The notes: generated by a model from the sequence alone, not told the origin. Positions 25,546-35,923 are shown, numbered from the stretch's first letter. The stretch: DNA of 64,000 bases from Taibaiella lutea (GCF_008629695.1 NZ_VWSH01000001.1:647990-711989); one strand, 5' to 3'. Made by a program: numbers and translations.

Positions 25546-26499
25546 ATGGATAAGATTTTAATTATCGGTGCAGGCGGGCAAATAGGTGTTGAACTTACGC
25601 TTGCTTTGCGCGATATTTATGGAAGAAACAACGTAATTGCCACAGATATCAAAGAAGAACATCCGATACTTAAGGCAGACAACGGACCGTTTATGAATCT
25701 GGACGTTATGGACTTCAAAGAAGTTGCTAAAGTAATATCCCACCAAAACATAACACAAGTATATTTGCTGGCAGCTATACTTTCTGCAACCGGCGAATCA
25801 AAACCAATATGGGCCTGGGATATAAACATGCAGAGCCTCTTAAATCTATTGGAAATCTGCAGGGAAAATAAAGTAAAGAAATTCTACTGGCCAAGTTCTA
25901 TCGCTGCATTCGGTTCTACAACTCCGGGAAATAATACACCCCAACATACTATTGTGGAGCCAACTACTGTTTACGGTATCAGTAAGTATGCAGGCGAATT
26001 GTGGTGTCAATATTATTTTAACCGTTATGGCCTGGACATCAGAAGCCTTCGTTATCCGGGATTAATTAGTTGGAAATCTGCTCCTGGCGGGGGGACTACC
26101 GATTATGCCATTGACATTTACATTGAAGCTTTAAAGAAAAAGCATTTCACTTGCTTTCTGGCTGAAGATACCTATTTGCCGATGATGTATATGAATGATG
26201 CCATCAGAGCTACTATTGAATTGATGGAAGCGCCTGCCGATAAAATTAAAAACAGGATGGCTTATAACCTTTCTTCTATGAGTTTCTCACCAAAGGAAGT
26301 GGCTGAATCGATTAAAAAGCATATTCCCGATTTTACAATTGACTATGCACCGGACTTCAGGCAACAAATTGCTGCAAGCTGGCCGCAAAGCATTGACGAT
26401 ACAGAAGCAAGAACAGACTGGAATTGGAAACCTGAATTTGATTTGGATAAAATGACGGTGGATATGCTTGAAAATATAAAAATTAAACTGGGTTTATAA
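25546..26499 (+). CDS. tdh: SDR-type L-threonine 3-dehydrogenase (NAD-dependent epimerase family)
   Basis: 317 residues. Extended SDR: NAD motif GAGGQIG (8-14), LLAAILS, PSSIAAFG and the catalytic YGISK (Tyr-x3-Lys at ~145-149). The sequence around RYPGLISWKSAPGGGTTDYA is characteristic of the short SDR-type threonine dehydrogenases, distinct from the zinc enzyme of E. coli. It oxidises threonine to 2-amino-3-ketobutyrate, which would be cleaved by a Kbl ligase encoded elsewhere. No clear promoter upstream, so it may be read from carA. Confidence 0.85.
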   Translation: MDKILIIGAGGQIGVELTLALRDIYGRNNVIATDIKEEHPILKADNGPFMNLDVMDFKEVAKVISHQNITQVYLLAAILSATGESKPIWAWDINMQSLLNLLEICRENKVKKFYWPSSIAAFGSTTPGNNTPQHTIVEPTTVYGISKYAGELWCQYYFNRYGLDIRSLRYPGLISWKSAPGGGTTDYAIDIYIEALKKKHFTCFLAEDTYLPMMYMNDAIRATIELMEAPADKIKNRMAYNLSSMSFSPKEVAESIKKHIPDFTIDYAPDFRQQIAASWPQSIDDTEARTDWNWKPEFDLDKMTVDMLENIKIKLGL

Positions 26500-26515
26500 T
26501 CCATTAATTATCCTT

Positions 26516-26557
26516 AAATAAAAACGGTTCAGATAATTATCTGAACCGTTTTTATTT
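26516..26557. terminator. bidirectional terminator, 42-bp perfect palindrome
   Basis: A perfect palindrome with 21-base arms and no loop, A-rich at one edge and T-rich at the other. It lies between the convergent tdh gene and the T9SS substrate gene. Confidence 0.9.
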
Positions 26558-26573
26558 GTACAAAATGACATTA

Positions 26574-27602
26574 TTATTCAACTACGAATTTACCTTGTTC
26601 TTTCGTATTATTTTTATCATTAGTTAAAGTATAAAAATAACTGCCCTTAGCCCAACCTGAAACATCTTTCAAATTAACAGCATTATTCAACTGCTCTTTT
26701 GAAATAATCCTGCCATTGATGTCAAAAATGCTCAGACTATAATCAGATGGTTTCGCAGTAGCGTCAAGGTTGAAATAAATCTGGTTCTTTCCCGGATTGG
26801 GATAAACTAAAATTTTACTTTCCGAAAATAATGGCTGACGGATGCCAACACCAGAGCTTGGTTTATAGCTGTAAGAAACATCATCTACTTTCATAGAGTT
26901 ACCTTCGTGAACAGTATCAGCGGCAAAATTGCTGCTCATAAAAGTTACAATCAATTTTTCAGGAACCGTATTATCGGCATAGGTAAGCGGTATTGCAAAT
27001 TCTCTGAAATCTGCGGTTCCTCTTGTTACTATAGCAGTTCCCATTCCAACTACAACAGTAGAGTCGCCGCCTGAAGATCCGGGAACAATTTTCACTGCAG
27101 TTGCCGTAATGAAACCTTCATCCATACTCGTAGTGCTATCAAGTGATACCCATGCTTTTACAGTATCTACCTGCGCCGTAACAGCAGTACCACCGTCATA
27201 ACTTACAAAATTAAGGATGTCTTCAGGATTGCCGGCCATTGCGGCTACAAGATCAATATTGATTCTTGCGTTTGCAAAGATACCCGGCACATTGCCCACA
27301 TCAGTACCGATAAATGCGCTCCTTACTTCAGCAGAAGATGTACCTGAATGAGCTAAATTGCTTTGGAATAATTGTTGCTGAGCAGTAATGTTAATACCAC
27401 CTATGGTAGCTAATGGCGCTACATACGCAACTAATGAATCAACACCATACCATCCTCCGGTAGGAGCTGTCAGATTCATAGGAGGAAGAAATCCAACTGT
27501 ATAATTGTGCCAGGTTTCAAAACTGGCGTTAGTAAAGGTTTGTGAGTGTGCCGTACTAAAAACACCCGCGACCAAGGCTGCAATAAGTAACTTTTTCTTC
27601 AT
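26574..27602 (-). CDS. secreted protein with T9SS type A sorting domain
   Basis: 342 residues. Signal peptide MKKKLLIAALVAGVFSTAHS, a ~240-residue beta-rich region beginning FTNASFETWHNY and ending near VDDVSYSYKP (a carbohydrate-binding-like, PCMD-type jelly-roll by look). The last ~75 residues are a type A sorting domain: VYPNPGKNQIYFNLD, LSIFDINGRIISKEQL, KGSYFYTL. Such domains direct transport through the type IX system and surface attachment. The ATG at 27602 is chosen because it starts the signal peptide; a TTG/ATG eight codons upstream does not. Confidence 0.88.
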   Translation of the reverse strand: MKKKLLIAALVAGVFSTAHSQTFTNASFETWHNYTVGFLPPMNLTAPTGGWYGVDSLVAYVAPLATIGGINITAQQQLFQSNLAHSGTSSAEVRSAFIGTDVGNVPGIFANARINIDLVAAMAGNPEDILNFVSYDGGTAVTAQVDTVKAWVSLDSTTSMDEGFITATAVKIVPGSSGGDSTVVVGMGTAIVTRGTADFREFAIPLTYADNTVPEKLIVTFMSSNFAADTVHEGNSMKVDDVSYSYKPSSGVGIRQPLFSESKILVYPNPGKNQIYFNLDATAKPSDYSLSIFDINGRIISKEQLNNAVNLKDVSGWAKGSYFYTLTNDKNNTKEQGKFVVE

Positions 27603-27706
27603 ATAAGGTTGTAAATTTAAAAGCATTAAAAAATGAATGCCATAAAATTAATCATTAATTAACCAACAAATGCAAATCTGAGGAAATAAAATGCGTATGC
27701 AGCTTA

Positions 27707-28177
27707 CTAATTCAATGTCTTAAGAACATTTTGGATTGCATCAAAGTCAGGCACTTTACCGGCATCTTCCAGCACTTCGGCATATTGAATCTTTCCTTCT
27801 TTGTCAACTACAAATGCAGAGCGTTTTGAAACTCCTTTCATACCTAAAACAAAATCTTCATAAAGAGAATCATAAGCAGCAGAAACGTCTTTATTGAAAT
27901 CGCTTAACAAAGGAAAGTTATACCCTTGTTCTTGTTTGAATTTATCAAGCGTAAATAATGAATCAACAGAAATAGCTACGACAGCAGCGTTCAGTCCATT
28001 GTAAATATTCATATTATCTCTTAAAGAACACAGTTCTGTGGTACAAACACCAGTGAAGGCCAAAGGGAAGAAAAGAATAACAAGGTTCTTGCCTTTATAA
28101 TCCTGAAGAGAAACTTCTTTCTTGTCACTGTCACGTAATGTAAAGCCGGGTGCGGAATCGCCGATTTGTAATGCCAT
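27707..28177 (-). CDS. peroxiredoxin (AhpE/Bcp-like)
   Basis: 156 residues, a thioredoxin-fold peroxiredoxin. The peroxidatic motif is PLAFTGVC, with Cys45 in the PxxxTxxC pattern; a second cysteine follows at 50. The end of the domain has KRSAFVVDKEGKIQY. It reduces peroxides in the cytoplasm. It has its own promoter at 28206. Confidence 0.92.
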   Translation of the reverse strand: MALQIGDSAPGFTLRDSDKKEVSLQDYKGKNLVILFFPLAFTGVCTTELCSLRDNMNIYNGLNAAVVAISVDSLFTLDKFKQEQGYNFPLLSDFNKDVSAAYDSLYEDFVLGMKGVSKRSAFVVDKEGKIQYAEVLEDAGKVPDFDAIQNVLKTLN

Positions 28178-28205
28178 AATACAGGTTATTTATTTTTTTG
28201 AAAAA

Positions 28206-28213
28206 CAAAGTTA
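28206..28213 (-). promoter_or_regulatory. -7 element TAACTTTG of the peroxiredoxin gene
   Basis: A perfect TAnnTTTG on the minus strand, 28 bases before the ATG at 28177. Confidence 0.65.
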
Positions 28214-28336
28214 GTAATTCTGCCTTAGCCGGGCATGTAAATACCGGTACCGGCAATTAAGAATAAATTAAAAATGCTGTTAAAAGTACTGCAAAGATTT
28301 CGGAACTTCACCGTTCTGAAAACAATTCTATTTTAT

Positions 28337-31171
28337 ATGAAGAAACCAATACTTATGATGGCCGCAGCAGCCTTCCTGCTTGCGCCGCATTGTAGTCATG
28401 CACAGGCCAGGCTTGTGGAAAAAGTAGTTCAGCAGGGAAATGAAACTGTTATTCCTTTTGAACGATATGTATTACCGAACGGGCTTACCTTGCTTATCCA
28501 CGAAGACCATAGTGATCCGATTGTACATGTGGACGTAACTTATCATGTTGGTTCTGCAAGAGAGGAAATCGGGAAATCCGGCTTTGCGCATTTCTTTGAA
28601 CACATGATGTTTCAGGGTTCGGACAATGTAGCGGATGAACAACATTTTAAAGTAATAACAGAAGCCGGCGGCACATTGAACGGCACTACAAATAAGGATC
28701 GTACTAATTATTTTGAAACTGTTCCTGCCAATCAGTTAGAAAAAATGCTTTGGCTGGAATCCGATAGGATGGGCTTCTTAATCGATGCCGTTACACAACA
28801 AAAATTTGAAGTGCAGCGAGCTACTGTAAAAAATGAAAGGGGGCAACGCTACGATAACGTGCCTTATGGTTTGGTTAGTGAAGTTGCTTCCAAAAACCTT
28901 TATCCTTACGGGCATCCTTATTCCTGGCTTACCATTGGCTATATTGAAGACTTGAACAGAGTAAATGCACAGGATTTAAAAAACTTCTTCCTTCGCTGGT
29001 ATAGCCCGAATAATGCGGTATTGACCATTGGTGGTGATGTTAACCCTAAGGAGGTTGTTGCTATGGTTGAAAAATATTTCGGACCGATTCCTAAAGGTCC
29101 GGAGGTTAAACCGGTTGTATTGCCTATCCCTACAGTTGCGTCCAACAGATATATTTCGATGGTAGATAATTATGCTAAAAATCCGATGTTGCGTATTATT
29201 TATCCTGCTGCTCCGAGATTTCACAAAGATGAACCTGCAATGGATTGCTTAGCGGCTATTATAGGTGATGGCAAAACATCCTTATTGTATAAAAACCTTG
29301 TAAAGACGCAAAAGGCCGTAAATGCTTCTTCTTACAATGCAACCTATGAACTGGCCGGTGAATTTACTATTAACGTTACGCCTTTCCCCGGTGTAAAACT
29401 TTCAGAAATCAACGATATTGTAAATGCCACTTTGCTTGAATTTGAAAAAAGAGGCGTAACGGACGATGACATTGAGAAATTCAAAAGCCAACAGGAAGCA
29501 AACACTATTTATGGTCTTGAAAGCGTAGCAGGAAAGGTTTCGGAGCTTGCGTCTTTCTTTACGTTTACAGGCGATGCAAATTACATTGGTAAATATTTAA
29601 AGTCATACAATTCCGTCACTAAGGAAGACGTTATGAATGTTTATAAAAAATACATTAAAGGACATGCTACAGAAATCATCAGTGTTTTAACGAAGAACGA
29701 TTCAACAAATATTGTTGATAAAGAGAATTATATTGTTTCGACAGATGGTTATAAAGCACCGGACTATGGTTATAACCAACTGAAATATAATAAGGCAAAA
29801 GATAATTTTGACAGAAGTAAAATGCCTGAAGCCGGCTCTGCTGTTGTGGTTAAAGCGCCTGAGTATTGGGAAAACAATATTGAGAACAATATAAAGGTCA
29901 TAGGTGCACAAACCAATGAGATTCCGGTAGTAAATATTTTATTGAGCTTCAAAGGCGGGTCTATGGTTGATGCTGACGGAAAAGAAGGTACTGCAAAGCT
30001 TTTTGCAGCCATGATGAATGAAGACACGAAAAATTATTCTTCCGAAGACTTTAATGCTGCCCTCGACAGACTTGGAAGCAGTATAACCATTTCAGAAGAT
30101 AATGATGCCATCAGGGTTCAGGTACGTTGTTTGTCAAAAAACATTGAAAAAACAATGGATTTGCTTGAAGAAAAACTATTGAGGCCGAATTTTACCAAAG
30201 AAGATTTTGAAAGAGTTCAGAAACGCAATATCCAGAACCTGAAAAATGCGATGAACCAACCTGCTTATGTAGCAAACATTGTTTTCAATAACGTTCTTTT
30301 CGGCAAAAAGAATCCGTTAGGCAGAACAGCAAATGAAACGACACTTTCGCATATCACGCTTGACGACATAAACGATTATTATCAGAATAAATTCACAAAA
30401 ATAAATGCAGAAGCAGTTGTGGTAGGAGATGTTGAATCAAAGGAAATAATGAAAAAACTTAGTTTCCTTGCTCAACTTCCGAATACTGAAGTTATGTTGC
30501 CGGTTCTTCCTGATGCTCCAAACAGAGAAAGACTACTGGTTTATTTTGTGGATGTTCCGGGAGCCGCACAAACGGAATTCAGAGTCGGTACTGTTACAAA
30601 CCTGAAATATGACGCTCTTGGTGATTTCTATAAAAGTACCGTTATGAATTATCCATTGGGAGGAGCTTTCAACAGCCGGTTAAATTTATACTTACGTGAA
30701 GACAAAGGCTGGACTTATGGCGCCCGTTCTGTTTTTGACGGTGACCAATATTCAGGTGATTTCACGTTTAGCGGAGGCATAAAGGCAGCTGCCACAGACA
30801 GCGCATTATCGGATGTAATCAGAATAATTGAAGCTTATAAAAGCAAAGGCATTACAGCAGAAGAATTGTCTTTCACTAAAAATTCAATAACTCAAAGTGA
30901 AGCCAGGAAATATGAAACAGGATTTCAGAAAGCAAGCTTCCTGAACAGAATCCTTACCTATGATTTGCCAAAAGATTACAGCGTAAAACAACAGGCTTTG
31001 CTTAATACCTTTACTCAAAAAGACATCAATGAAACTGCCATGAAATATATTCCTTCTGCCGCAAAAACAGTTGTAGTCTTAGTGGGTGACAAAAGCATGC
31101 TAAAGGATAAAATTAAAAGCAAAGGATTTGAAATAGTAGAGCTGGATAAAGACGGGAATATTTTAAATTAG
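28337..31171 (+). CDS. exported M16 (insulinase-like) peptidase, two-unit type
   Basis: 944 residues. Signal peptide MKKPILMMAAAAFLLAPHCS then HAQA. The first M16 unit has the zinc motif HFFEH in FAHFFEHMMF and is catalytic. The second unit, from ~520 (IPVVNILLSFKGGSMVDADG), lacks HxxEH, as is usual for the structural half. It probably degrades peptides in the periplasm. ATG 28337 is chosen for the signal peptide; an in-frame ATG at 28274 would bury it behind 21 residues. The end is marked by two hairpins. Confidence 0.92.
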   Translation: MKKPILMMAAAAFLLAPHCSHAQARLVEKVVQQGNETVIPFERYVLPNGLTLLIHEDHSDPIVHVDVTYHVGSAREEIGKSGFAHFFEHMMFQGSDNVADEQHFKVITEAGGTLNGTTNKDRTNYFETVPANQLEKMLWLESDRMGFLIDAVTQQKFEVQRATVKNERGQRYDNVPYGLVSEVASKNLYPYGHPYSWLTIGYIEDLNRVNAQDLKNFFLRWYSPNNAVLTIGGDVNPKEVVAMVEKYFGPIPKGPEVKPVVLPIPTVASNRYISMVDNYAKNPMLRIIYPAAPRFHKDEPAMDCLAAIIGDGKTSLLYKNLVKTQKAVNASSYNATYELAGEFTINVTPFPGVKLSEINDIVNATLLEFEKRGVTDDDIEKFKSQQEANTIYGLESVAGKVSELASFFTFTGDANYIGKYLKSYNSVTKEDVMNVYKKYIKGHATEIISVLTKNDSTNIVDKENYIVSTDGYKAPDYGYNQLKYNKAKDNFDRSKMPEAGSAVVVKAPEYWENNIENNIKVIGAQTNEIPVVNILLSFKGGSMVDADGKEGTAKLFAAMMNEDTKNYSSEDFNAALDRLGSSITISEDNDAIRVQVRCLSKNIEKTMDLLEEKLLRPNFTKEDFERVQKRNIQNLKNAMNQPAYVANIVFNNVLFGKKNPLGRTANETTLSHITLDDINDYYQNKFTKINAEAVVVGDVESKEIMKKLSFLAQLPNTEVMLPVLPDAPNRERLLVYFVDVPGAAQTEFRVGTVTNLKYDALGDFYKSTVMNYPLGGAFNSRLNLYLREDKGWTYGARSVFDGDQYSGDFTFSGGIKAAATDSALSDVIRIIEAYKSKGITAEELSFTKNSITQSEARKYETGFQKASFLNRILTYDLPKDYSVKQQALLNTFTQKDINETAMKYIPSAAKTVVVLVGDKSMLKDKIKSKGFEIVELDKDGNILN

Positions 31172-31227
31172 AACGCTATAAAATATTTGTCAACTTTTAA
31201 TAATAATAGTAACATTTTGAATTATAA

Positions 31228-31258
31228 GATTTGTTAACTTTTAAAAAGTTGACAAATC
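31228..31258 (+). terminator. terminator-like hairpin after the M16 gene
   Basis: GATTTGTTAACTTTT pairs with AAAAGTTGACAAATC with one mismatch. It shares its core with the hairpins at 8427 and 63654. There is no long T-run, so it may be a repeat element rather than the main terminator. Confidence 0.5.
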
Positions 31259-31268
31259 TCAAAGGTAT

Positions 31269-31320
31269 CTGAACAAAATAGTGTCCCACATTTTAAAACG
31301 TGGGACACTATTTTGTTCAG
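31269..31320. terminator. bidirectional terminator, 21-bp stem
   Basis: Perfect 21-base arms (31269-31289 and 31300-31320) around a TTTTAAAA loop, between the convergent M16 and DUF445 genes. Confidence 0.85.
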
Positions 31321-31327
31321 ATTAAAA

Positions 31328-32566
31328 TCAGCTTATCAATTGCGTAACAGTATAAATAAGCAATCCAACCAAACCGCCTACCAATGTACCATTGATACGG
31401 ATAAACTGTAAGTCTTTGCCGACTTCCAATTCCAGCTTATGGCTCAAATCCCTACCCTTCCAGTTACCAACCGTATTGCTAATTAAAGTACTGACAGCAT
31501 GGGTATTTCGCAGAATATATTTATATGCCGTAACTCTTATCCATTCATCAATTCGTTGCTGCAAAACAACATCGTTTTCAAGATTTGCTGTAAAATCACT
31601 TACCGTCTTCCTAAAGTAAAGCTGCAAGGCAGAATCGTTAACGGAAAGTTCGGTATTCAATGTTTTTTTTACAGATGCCCAAACATCTTCTGCATATCTC
31701 ATCAGGCTTTCTTCATTTAATAAATTGCCCGACATTTGCTTTAGAGCAAGTTCCCACTTAGGAAGATTTTTAAGATCATTTACGAATTGAAAAAGCTGTT
31801 GTTCCACTTCCTTTCTCACACGATGTTCTTTATCTTTTTCAATATCATCAAAATAACGAACAAGGCCGCTGCTAATCTTTTCAGCTAATTTATTGTCAAC
31901 AAATTTCGGCACAAAAAAGAAACTTTCTTCCTTCACTTTTTCCTGAATGATGTTTTCATTCTGACCTATATACTCCTTTATCTTTGCAGCCAATAAAGTC
32001 AGCAATTTCTCATGTTCTTTCTGATTCAAAAAATATTGCAGACCGTTTGCAACAACCTGATGTAAGGGGATAGCTTCTATTAAATCCGCTCCCTTCTTCG
32101 CCAAAAAAGATATGACTTGTTTATCATCTAATTTCGAGATAATACTCTGTAACAATTTAGCTGCTTCTTCTACTAATAAATGCTGATTCCGTTCGCTTGA
32201 AAGCCAGGATGATACATATTTTGAGACAGAAAGCTTTTGGATATAAGGCCTTATGTTTCCGGAGGTAAGAAAATTTGAAACAACAAAATTTCCGAGATTA
32301 TCGCCAATCGATTGTTTACGTTTTTCAATAAGATTTGTATGCGGAATAGGAATGCCTAACGGATGATGAAATAATGCTGTAACTGCAAACCAATCCGCCA
32401 AAGCTCCTACCATCGCGGCTTCTGAAAAAGCTCTTACATAACCAATCCAGCTATAAGCAAAATGCTTTAAAGCATAAATGCAACATATATATATCAGGAG
32501 CATCAGCAAAAACAACCCGGTAGCCATTCGCTTGTGATTCCTTAGCTGCCTTGCTTTTTCTTCCAT
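31328..32566 (-). CDS. DUF445 membrane protein
   Basis: 412 residues. A first membrane helix (~15-33) is followed by the conserved GALADWFAVTALFHHPLGIPIPHT stretch (split: GALADWFAVTALFHH, PLGIPIPHTNLI) that defines DUF445 (E. coli YjiN). A long helical, coiled-coil-like middle follows, and a last helix at ~390-410. Function unknown; an envelope role is likely from the topology. The copper ATPase gene lies 33 bases upstream on the same strand, so the two may be co-transcribed. Confidence 0.88.
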   Translation of the reverse strand: MEEKARQLRNHKRMATGLFLLMLLIYICCIYALKHFAYSWIGYVRAFSEAAMVGALADWFAVTALFHHPLGIPIPHTNLIEKRKQSIGDNLGNFVVSNFLTSGNIRPYIQKLSVSKYVSSWLSSERNQHLLVEEAAKLLQSIISKLDDKQVISFLAKKGADLIEAIPLHQVVANGLQYFLNQKEHEKLLTLLAAKIKEYIGQNENIIQEKVKEESFFFVPKFVDNKLAEKISSGLVRYFDDIEKDKEHRVRKEVEQQLFQFVNDLKNLPKWELALKQMSGNLLNEESLMRYAEDVWASVKKTLNTELSVNDSALQLYFRKTVSDFTANLENDVVLQQRIDEWIRVTAYKYILRNTHAVSTLISNTVGNWKGRDLSHKLELEVGKDLQFIRINGTLVGGLVGLLIYTVTQLIS

Positions 32567-32599
32567 AAGAATTACTCTTTATTATAGTTTCAAAATTTA

Positions 32600-34729
32600 C
32601 TAATCTATCTTTCTGAAATTAAGGCGTAAAGAATTCAATACAAGTATTACATCGCTGAAAGCCATTATCAATGCTGCCCATATTGGCGACAGATAACCCA
32701 TAGCAGCCAATGGAATTGCAAGCACATTATAGAAGAAAGCCCAAAACAGATTTTGCTTAATAGTCTGATAAGTATATCTACCAAGCTTTATTGCTTTTGG
32801 AAGACTGCTTAGCCTATTATTGGACAAAATAACATTTGCCGATTGTATCGCTACTTTCGTGGCATCACTCAATGAAATGCCGATGTCCGCCTTTGCCAAT
32901 GCAGGAGCATCATTAATCCCGTCACCTACCATAGCCGTAGAGGCAGTTTGCAAAAGGTTCTCCAGATGATCCATTTTTTGTGAAGGTGATTGTTCTGCAA
33001 AAAAAATATCAATACCAACTGTTTTAGATAACGTATCTACTTTGCTTTTCCTGTCGCCACTTAATAACACTGTTTTGAAATTCATAGAATGCAAAACATC
33101 CATTGTTTCTTTGGCATCTGTTCTTAATGCATCCTCTAATACAATACCTGCAACCCAGGCATCATTCTTAAATAAATTGATATCAAAATTTTGGTCAGAA
33201 ACGCCCATAGCAAGTTTTGCTGTGCCTATTTTCCATAGATTACCAGCTTCATCCCTGCCTGCCATTCCCTGCCCCTTAATCTCCTTAACATCAAAAAGAC
33301 TAATTGGTTGGATGGATTGCCATTGTTTTAAAATTGATTTTGCAATAGGATGAGAAGAATAATGTTCCAGTCCGACTACAATTGATTTCATCTCTTCTTC
33401 CAGAATATCCTGCGTTTTGAAAGACTGAATCTGTAAATCGCCTGTGGTCAGCGTACCTGTTTTGTCAAAAACAATCTGAGTGATATTCTTTAATTTTTCC
33501 AGTGTATCGCCGCCTTTTATAAGAATACCATTTCTTGCCGCACGCCCAAGGCCAACTGCCACAGCTGCCGGTGTTGCCAGGCCCATTGCACATGGACAGG
33601 CAATAACGAGTACGGCAATACTTCTCATTAAAGATTGAGAAAATATTACATCGGCAATAAAAAAGTTGATGCAAAATGTAAGAATGGCAATCACTAAAAC
33701 TGTAGGAACAAATACAGCGCTGATTTTATCTGCCAGCTTTTGTAAGGGCGGCTTGGCACCTTGTGCCTTCTGAACCAACCGAATGATTTCAGCTAATGCC
33801 GTAGATTCTCCTATTGCAGTAGTCCTGATTCTCAGATTACCATCAACCATTACAGAACCGCCTGTAACCAATGCACCATCTGCTTTCTGCACCGGCAAAC
33901 TTTCTCCGGTAATCATACTTTCATTCACATTCGCATTTCCTTCTACAACTATACCATCAGCAGGAATATTATCTCCGTCATTAACGGCAACAATATCATT
34001 TAGCTTCAGGAACTTACTTTCAACCTGCATAATGGTTTCTTTACCTATGCTGTCTTTCATTATAACTTTCGCCATAGAGGGCTGTAACGCGGCAAGCTCT
34101 TTAATGGAAGAAGTCGTTGCGTTGGCTGTGCGTTCTTCAATATAGTTTCCAAGCAATACAAATGTTATGATAGTTGCCGTGGTTTCAAAGAACATGTACT
34201 GATGCATGGAAGATTTAAACAAGAACATGCCAATGACGGAATATATAAAAGCTGCAGAAGCACCCATTGTAATCAATACATCCATATTTGGAATGCCGTT
34301 TTTCAAAGAGCGGAATGCACTCTTGCCAAAATGCCAGACACCAATGCCATAAACAGGAAGGCATAATGATAATTGCAACCATGCATTATTCAATATATTG
34401 TCGTGGCCGACAAACATGTGAAATAATAAAGGAACTGTAAATACAGTACAAATAATCAATAGCTTTCCTAAATTACCGGTTGCATGGTTATGCCCATGAT
34501 GGTGATTATCTGCTGCTTCACCGGGATTTACAACATGGTAGCCAAGATCCTGAATGCCTTTATAAATAGCGTCAATATTTACTTCTTTGGCAGCGGTAAA
34601 GTTAACTTCTCCTGATGCTGAATTTGCTGAAACATCTGTCATACCACGTTTTTCAAGAAATCTTGATACGCTTAATGCACAGTTTCCGCAAGTCATGCCT
34701 TCTACTTTTATATGAAAGGATTGCTCCAT
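32600..34729 (-). CDS. copper-translocating P1B-type ATPase
   Basis: 709 residues. N-terminal heavy-metal domain with CGNC (14-17), a histidine-rich linker (DNHHHGHNHATG, ~79-90), the ion motif CPC in IACPCAMGLATP (~380), the phosphorylation motif DKTGTLT (~424), SSHPIAKS and GDGINDAPAL. The last helix contains YNVLAIP and MAFSDVILVLN, close to the Cu(I) class pattern but with Asp where Ser is more usual. It exports copper or a similar soft metal. Own promoter at 34755. No copper regulator is adjacent. Confidence 0.92.
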   Translation of the reverse strand: MEQSFHIKVEGMTCGNCALSVSRFLEKRGMTDVSANSASGEVNFTAAKEVNIDAIYKGIQDLGYHVVNPGEAADNHHHGHNHATGNLGKLLIICTVFTVPLLFHMFVGHDNILNNAWLQLSLCLPVYGIGVWHFGKSAFRSLKNGIPNMDVLITMGASAAFIYSVIGMFLFKSSMHQYMFFETTATIITFVLLGNYIEERTANATTSSIKELAALQPSMAKVIMKDSIGKETIMQVESKFLKLNDIVAVNDGDNIPADGIVVEGNANVNESMITGESLPVQKADGALVTGGSVMVDGNLRIRTTAIGESTALAEIIRLVQKAQGAKPPLQKLADKISAVFVPTVLVIAILTFCINFFIADVIFSQSLMRSIAVLVIACPCAMGLATPAAVAVGLGRAARNGILIKGGDTLEKLKNITQIVFDKTGTLTTGDLQIQSFKTQDILEEEMKSIVVGLEHYSSHPIAKSILKQWQSIQPISLFDVKEIKGQGMAGRDEAGNLWKIGTAKLAMGVSDQNFDINLFKNDAWVAGIVLEDALRTDAKETMDVLHSMNFKTVLLSGDRKSKVDTLSKTVGIDIFFAEQSPSQKMDHLENLLQTASTAMVGDGINDAPALAKADIGISLSDATKVAIQSANVILSNNRLSSLPKAIKLGRYTYQTIKQNLFWAFFYNVLAIPLAAMGYLSPIWAALIMAFSDVILVLNSLRLNFRKID

Positions 34730-34754
34730 AATTTATTAAGCTGATTAATTTACA

Positions 34755-34762
34755 CAAAGGTA
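34755..34762 (-). promoter_or_regulatory. -7 element TACCTTTG of the copper ATPase gene
   Basis: A perfect TAnnTTTG on the minus strand, 25 bases before the ATG at 34729. Confidence 0.65.
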
Positions 34763-34834
34763 AGTATTGATTTCGGGAGGATAGGATATACCTGAATAGG
34801 ATGAGGTTATAGGTATAAATGAAGGATAGCGTTT

Positions 34835-35923
34835 TTATGATTTTATTTTTTTCATAAAAGGCTCAATAACCTTTTTCATGTTTTCCACAAATGGAATAGG
34901 CTTTTTTGCAGGGCCGGATTCAAATGCTTTCATTATATCAGATTTCAGGTTTAACAGATTTTCTGCTACTGTATGAAAAGCCCCTTTCTGAATGAGAAAG
35001 CGGGAAAGATATTCCTGCTCTGATTGTCCCGGCGTTGGAATAAGCAATGCTTTCTTTTGAAGCAAAGCCAAATCCATAATAGTTGAATAGCCGCTTCTGC
35101 AAATTACAAGGCCGGCGGCTTCCATTTCGATCAAAAGATTGGCTGCGTTCAAATGGGTGTAGTATTTTATAAAATCGGGCAAACCCGTAACTCTTTCTCC
35201 CAAAGGATTTCCGCCAACAATGACAAATTCATACTCAGGCAGGTTTCTTGCCTGTGCAATCAGCCTTGACTCAAACATAGAACGCATTGGTTCGGGTCCC
35301 GAAAGTAAAATCAGAATATTATTTTTCTTTGCTTTGTTATAATCAATTTCACAATCAGAAAATTGAGACAACAAACCAATATATGCTGAATCTTTAGGTA
35401 ATCTTTCAGGATGCGCCAATTTGCCGGAATAGCCGTCATTGCTTTCTTCATCGACAATCCAACAGGCATTAAATTTCTGAATCAGTCTCATGTGCAGCTT
35501 CATTACCCAATTGTCCATCCTCTGATTAATTCCGCTTTGAATTTGCAACTGATGCGTAAGTATAACAGAAGGAACATCTTTATGATACAAACCATAACGA
35601 TTATCGGAGATAATCAAATCGAATTTTTGTTCCTCCTGTATTTGCTGCAGCCATTTTTGTTCTGCACTTATGGCCGATAAGATTTTAGGAATTTGCTGCG
35701 CAATTTTCAAAGAGAAAGTTGCCTTATTGGAACTGTAAAAAATGCGATATCCTTTTAATGGAAAAACAGGAAGCGCAGGAAAATTTTCACGCAGCAATTG
35801 AGCCGATGCTGTTTCTGCCGCCGCGTACACTTCATGTCCTTCTGATATAAAATATTGTATCAAAGGAATGCAACGGGTGGTATGACCAAGTCCCCAGTCT
35901 AATGGTGCGATTAAAATTTTCAA
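34835..35923 (-). CDS. MurG-like glycosyltransferase (GT28-type)
   Basis: 362 residues. It opens KILIAPLDWGLGHTTR, the usual N-terminal motif of GT28/GT1-like glycosyltransferases. The C-terminal half has ILLSGPEP, the donor-site ICRSGYSTIMDLALL and PTPGQSEQEYLS. The acceptor is unknown; related Bacteroidota genes modify cell-surface or lipid glycans. The start is TTG at 35923: the upstream frame is closed by a stop four codons earlier and the family N-terminus begins here. It shares a palindromic promoter region with the divergent small lipoprotein gene. Confidence 0.85.
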   Translation of the reverse strand: MKILIAPLDWGLGHTTRCIPLIQYFISEGHEVYAAAETASAQLLRENFPALPVFPLKGYRIFYSSNKATFSLKIAQQIPKILSAISAEQKWLQQIQEEQKFDLIISDNRYGLYHKDVPSVILTHQLQIQSGINQRMDNWVMKLHMRLIQKFNACWIVDEESNDGYSGKLAHPERLPKDSAYIGLLSQFSDCEIDYNKAKKNNILILLSGPEPMRSMFESRLIAQARNLPEYEFVIVGGNPLGERVTGLPDFIKYYTHLNAANLLIEMEAAGLVICRSGYSTIMDLALLQKKALLIPTPGQSEQEYLSRFLIQKGAFHTVAENLLNLKSDIMKAFESGPAKKPIPFVENMKKVIEPFMKKIKS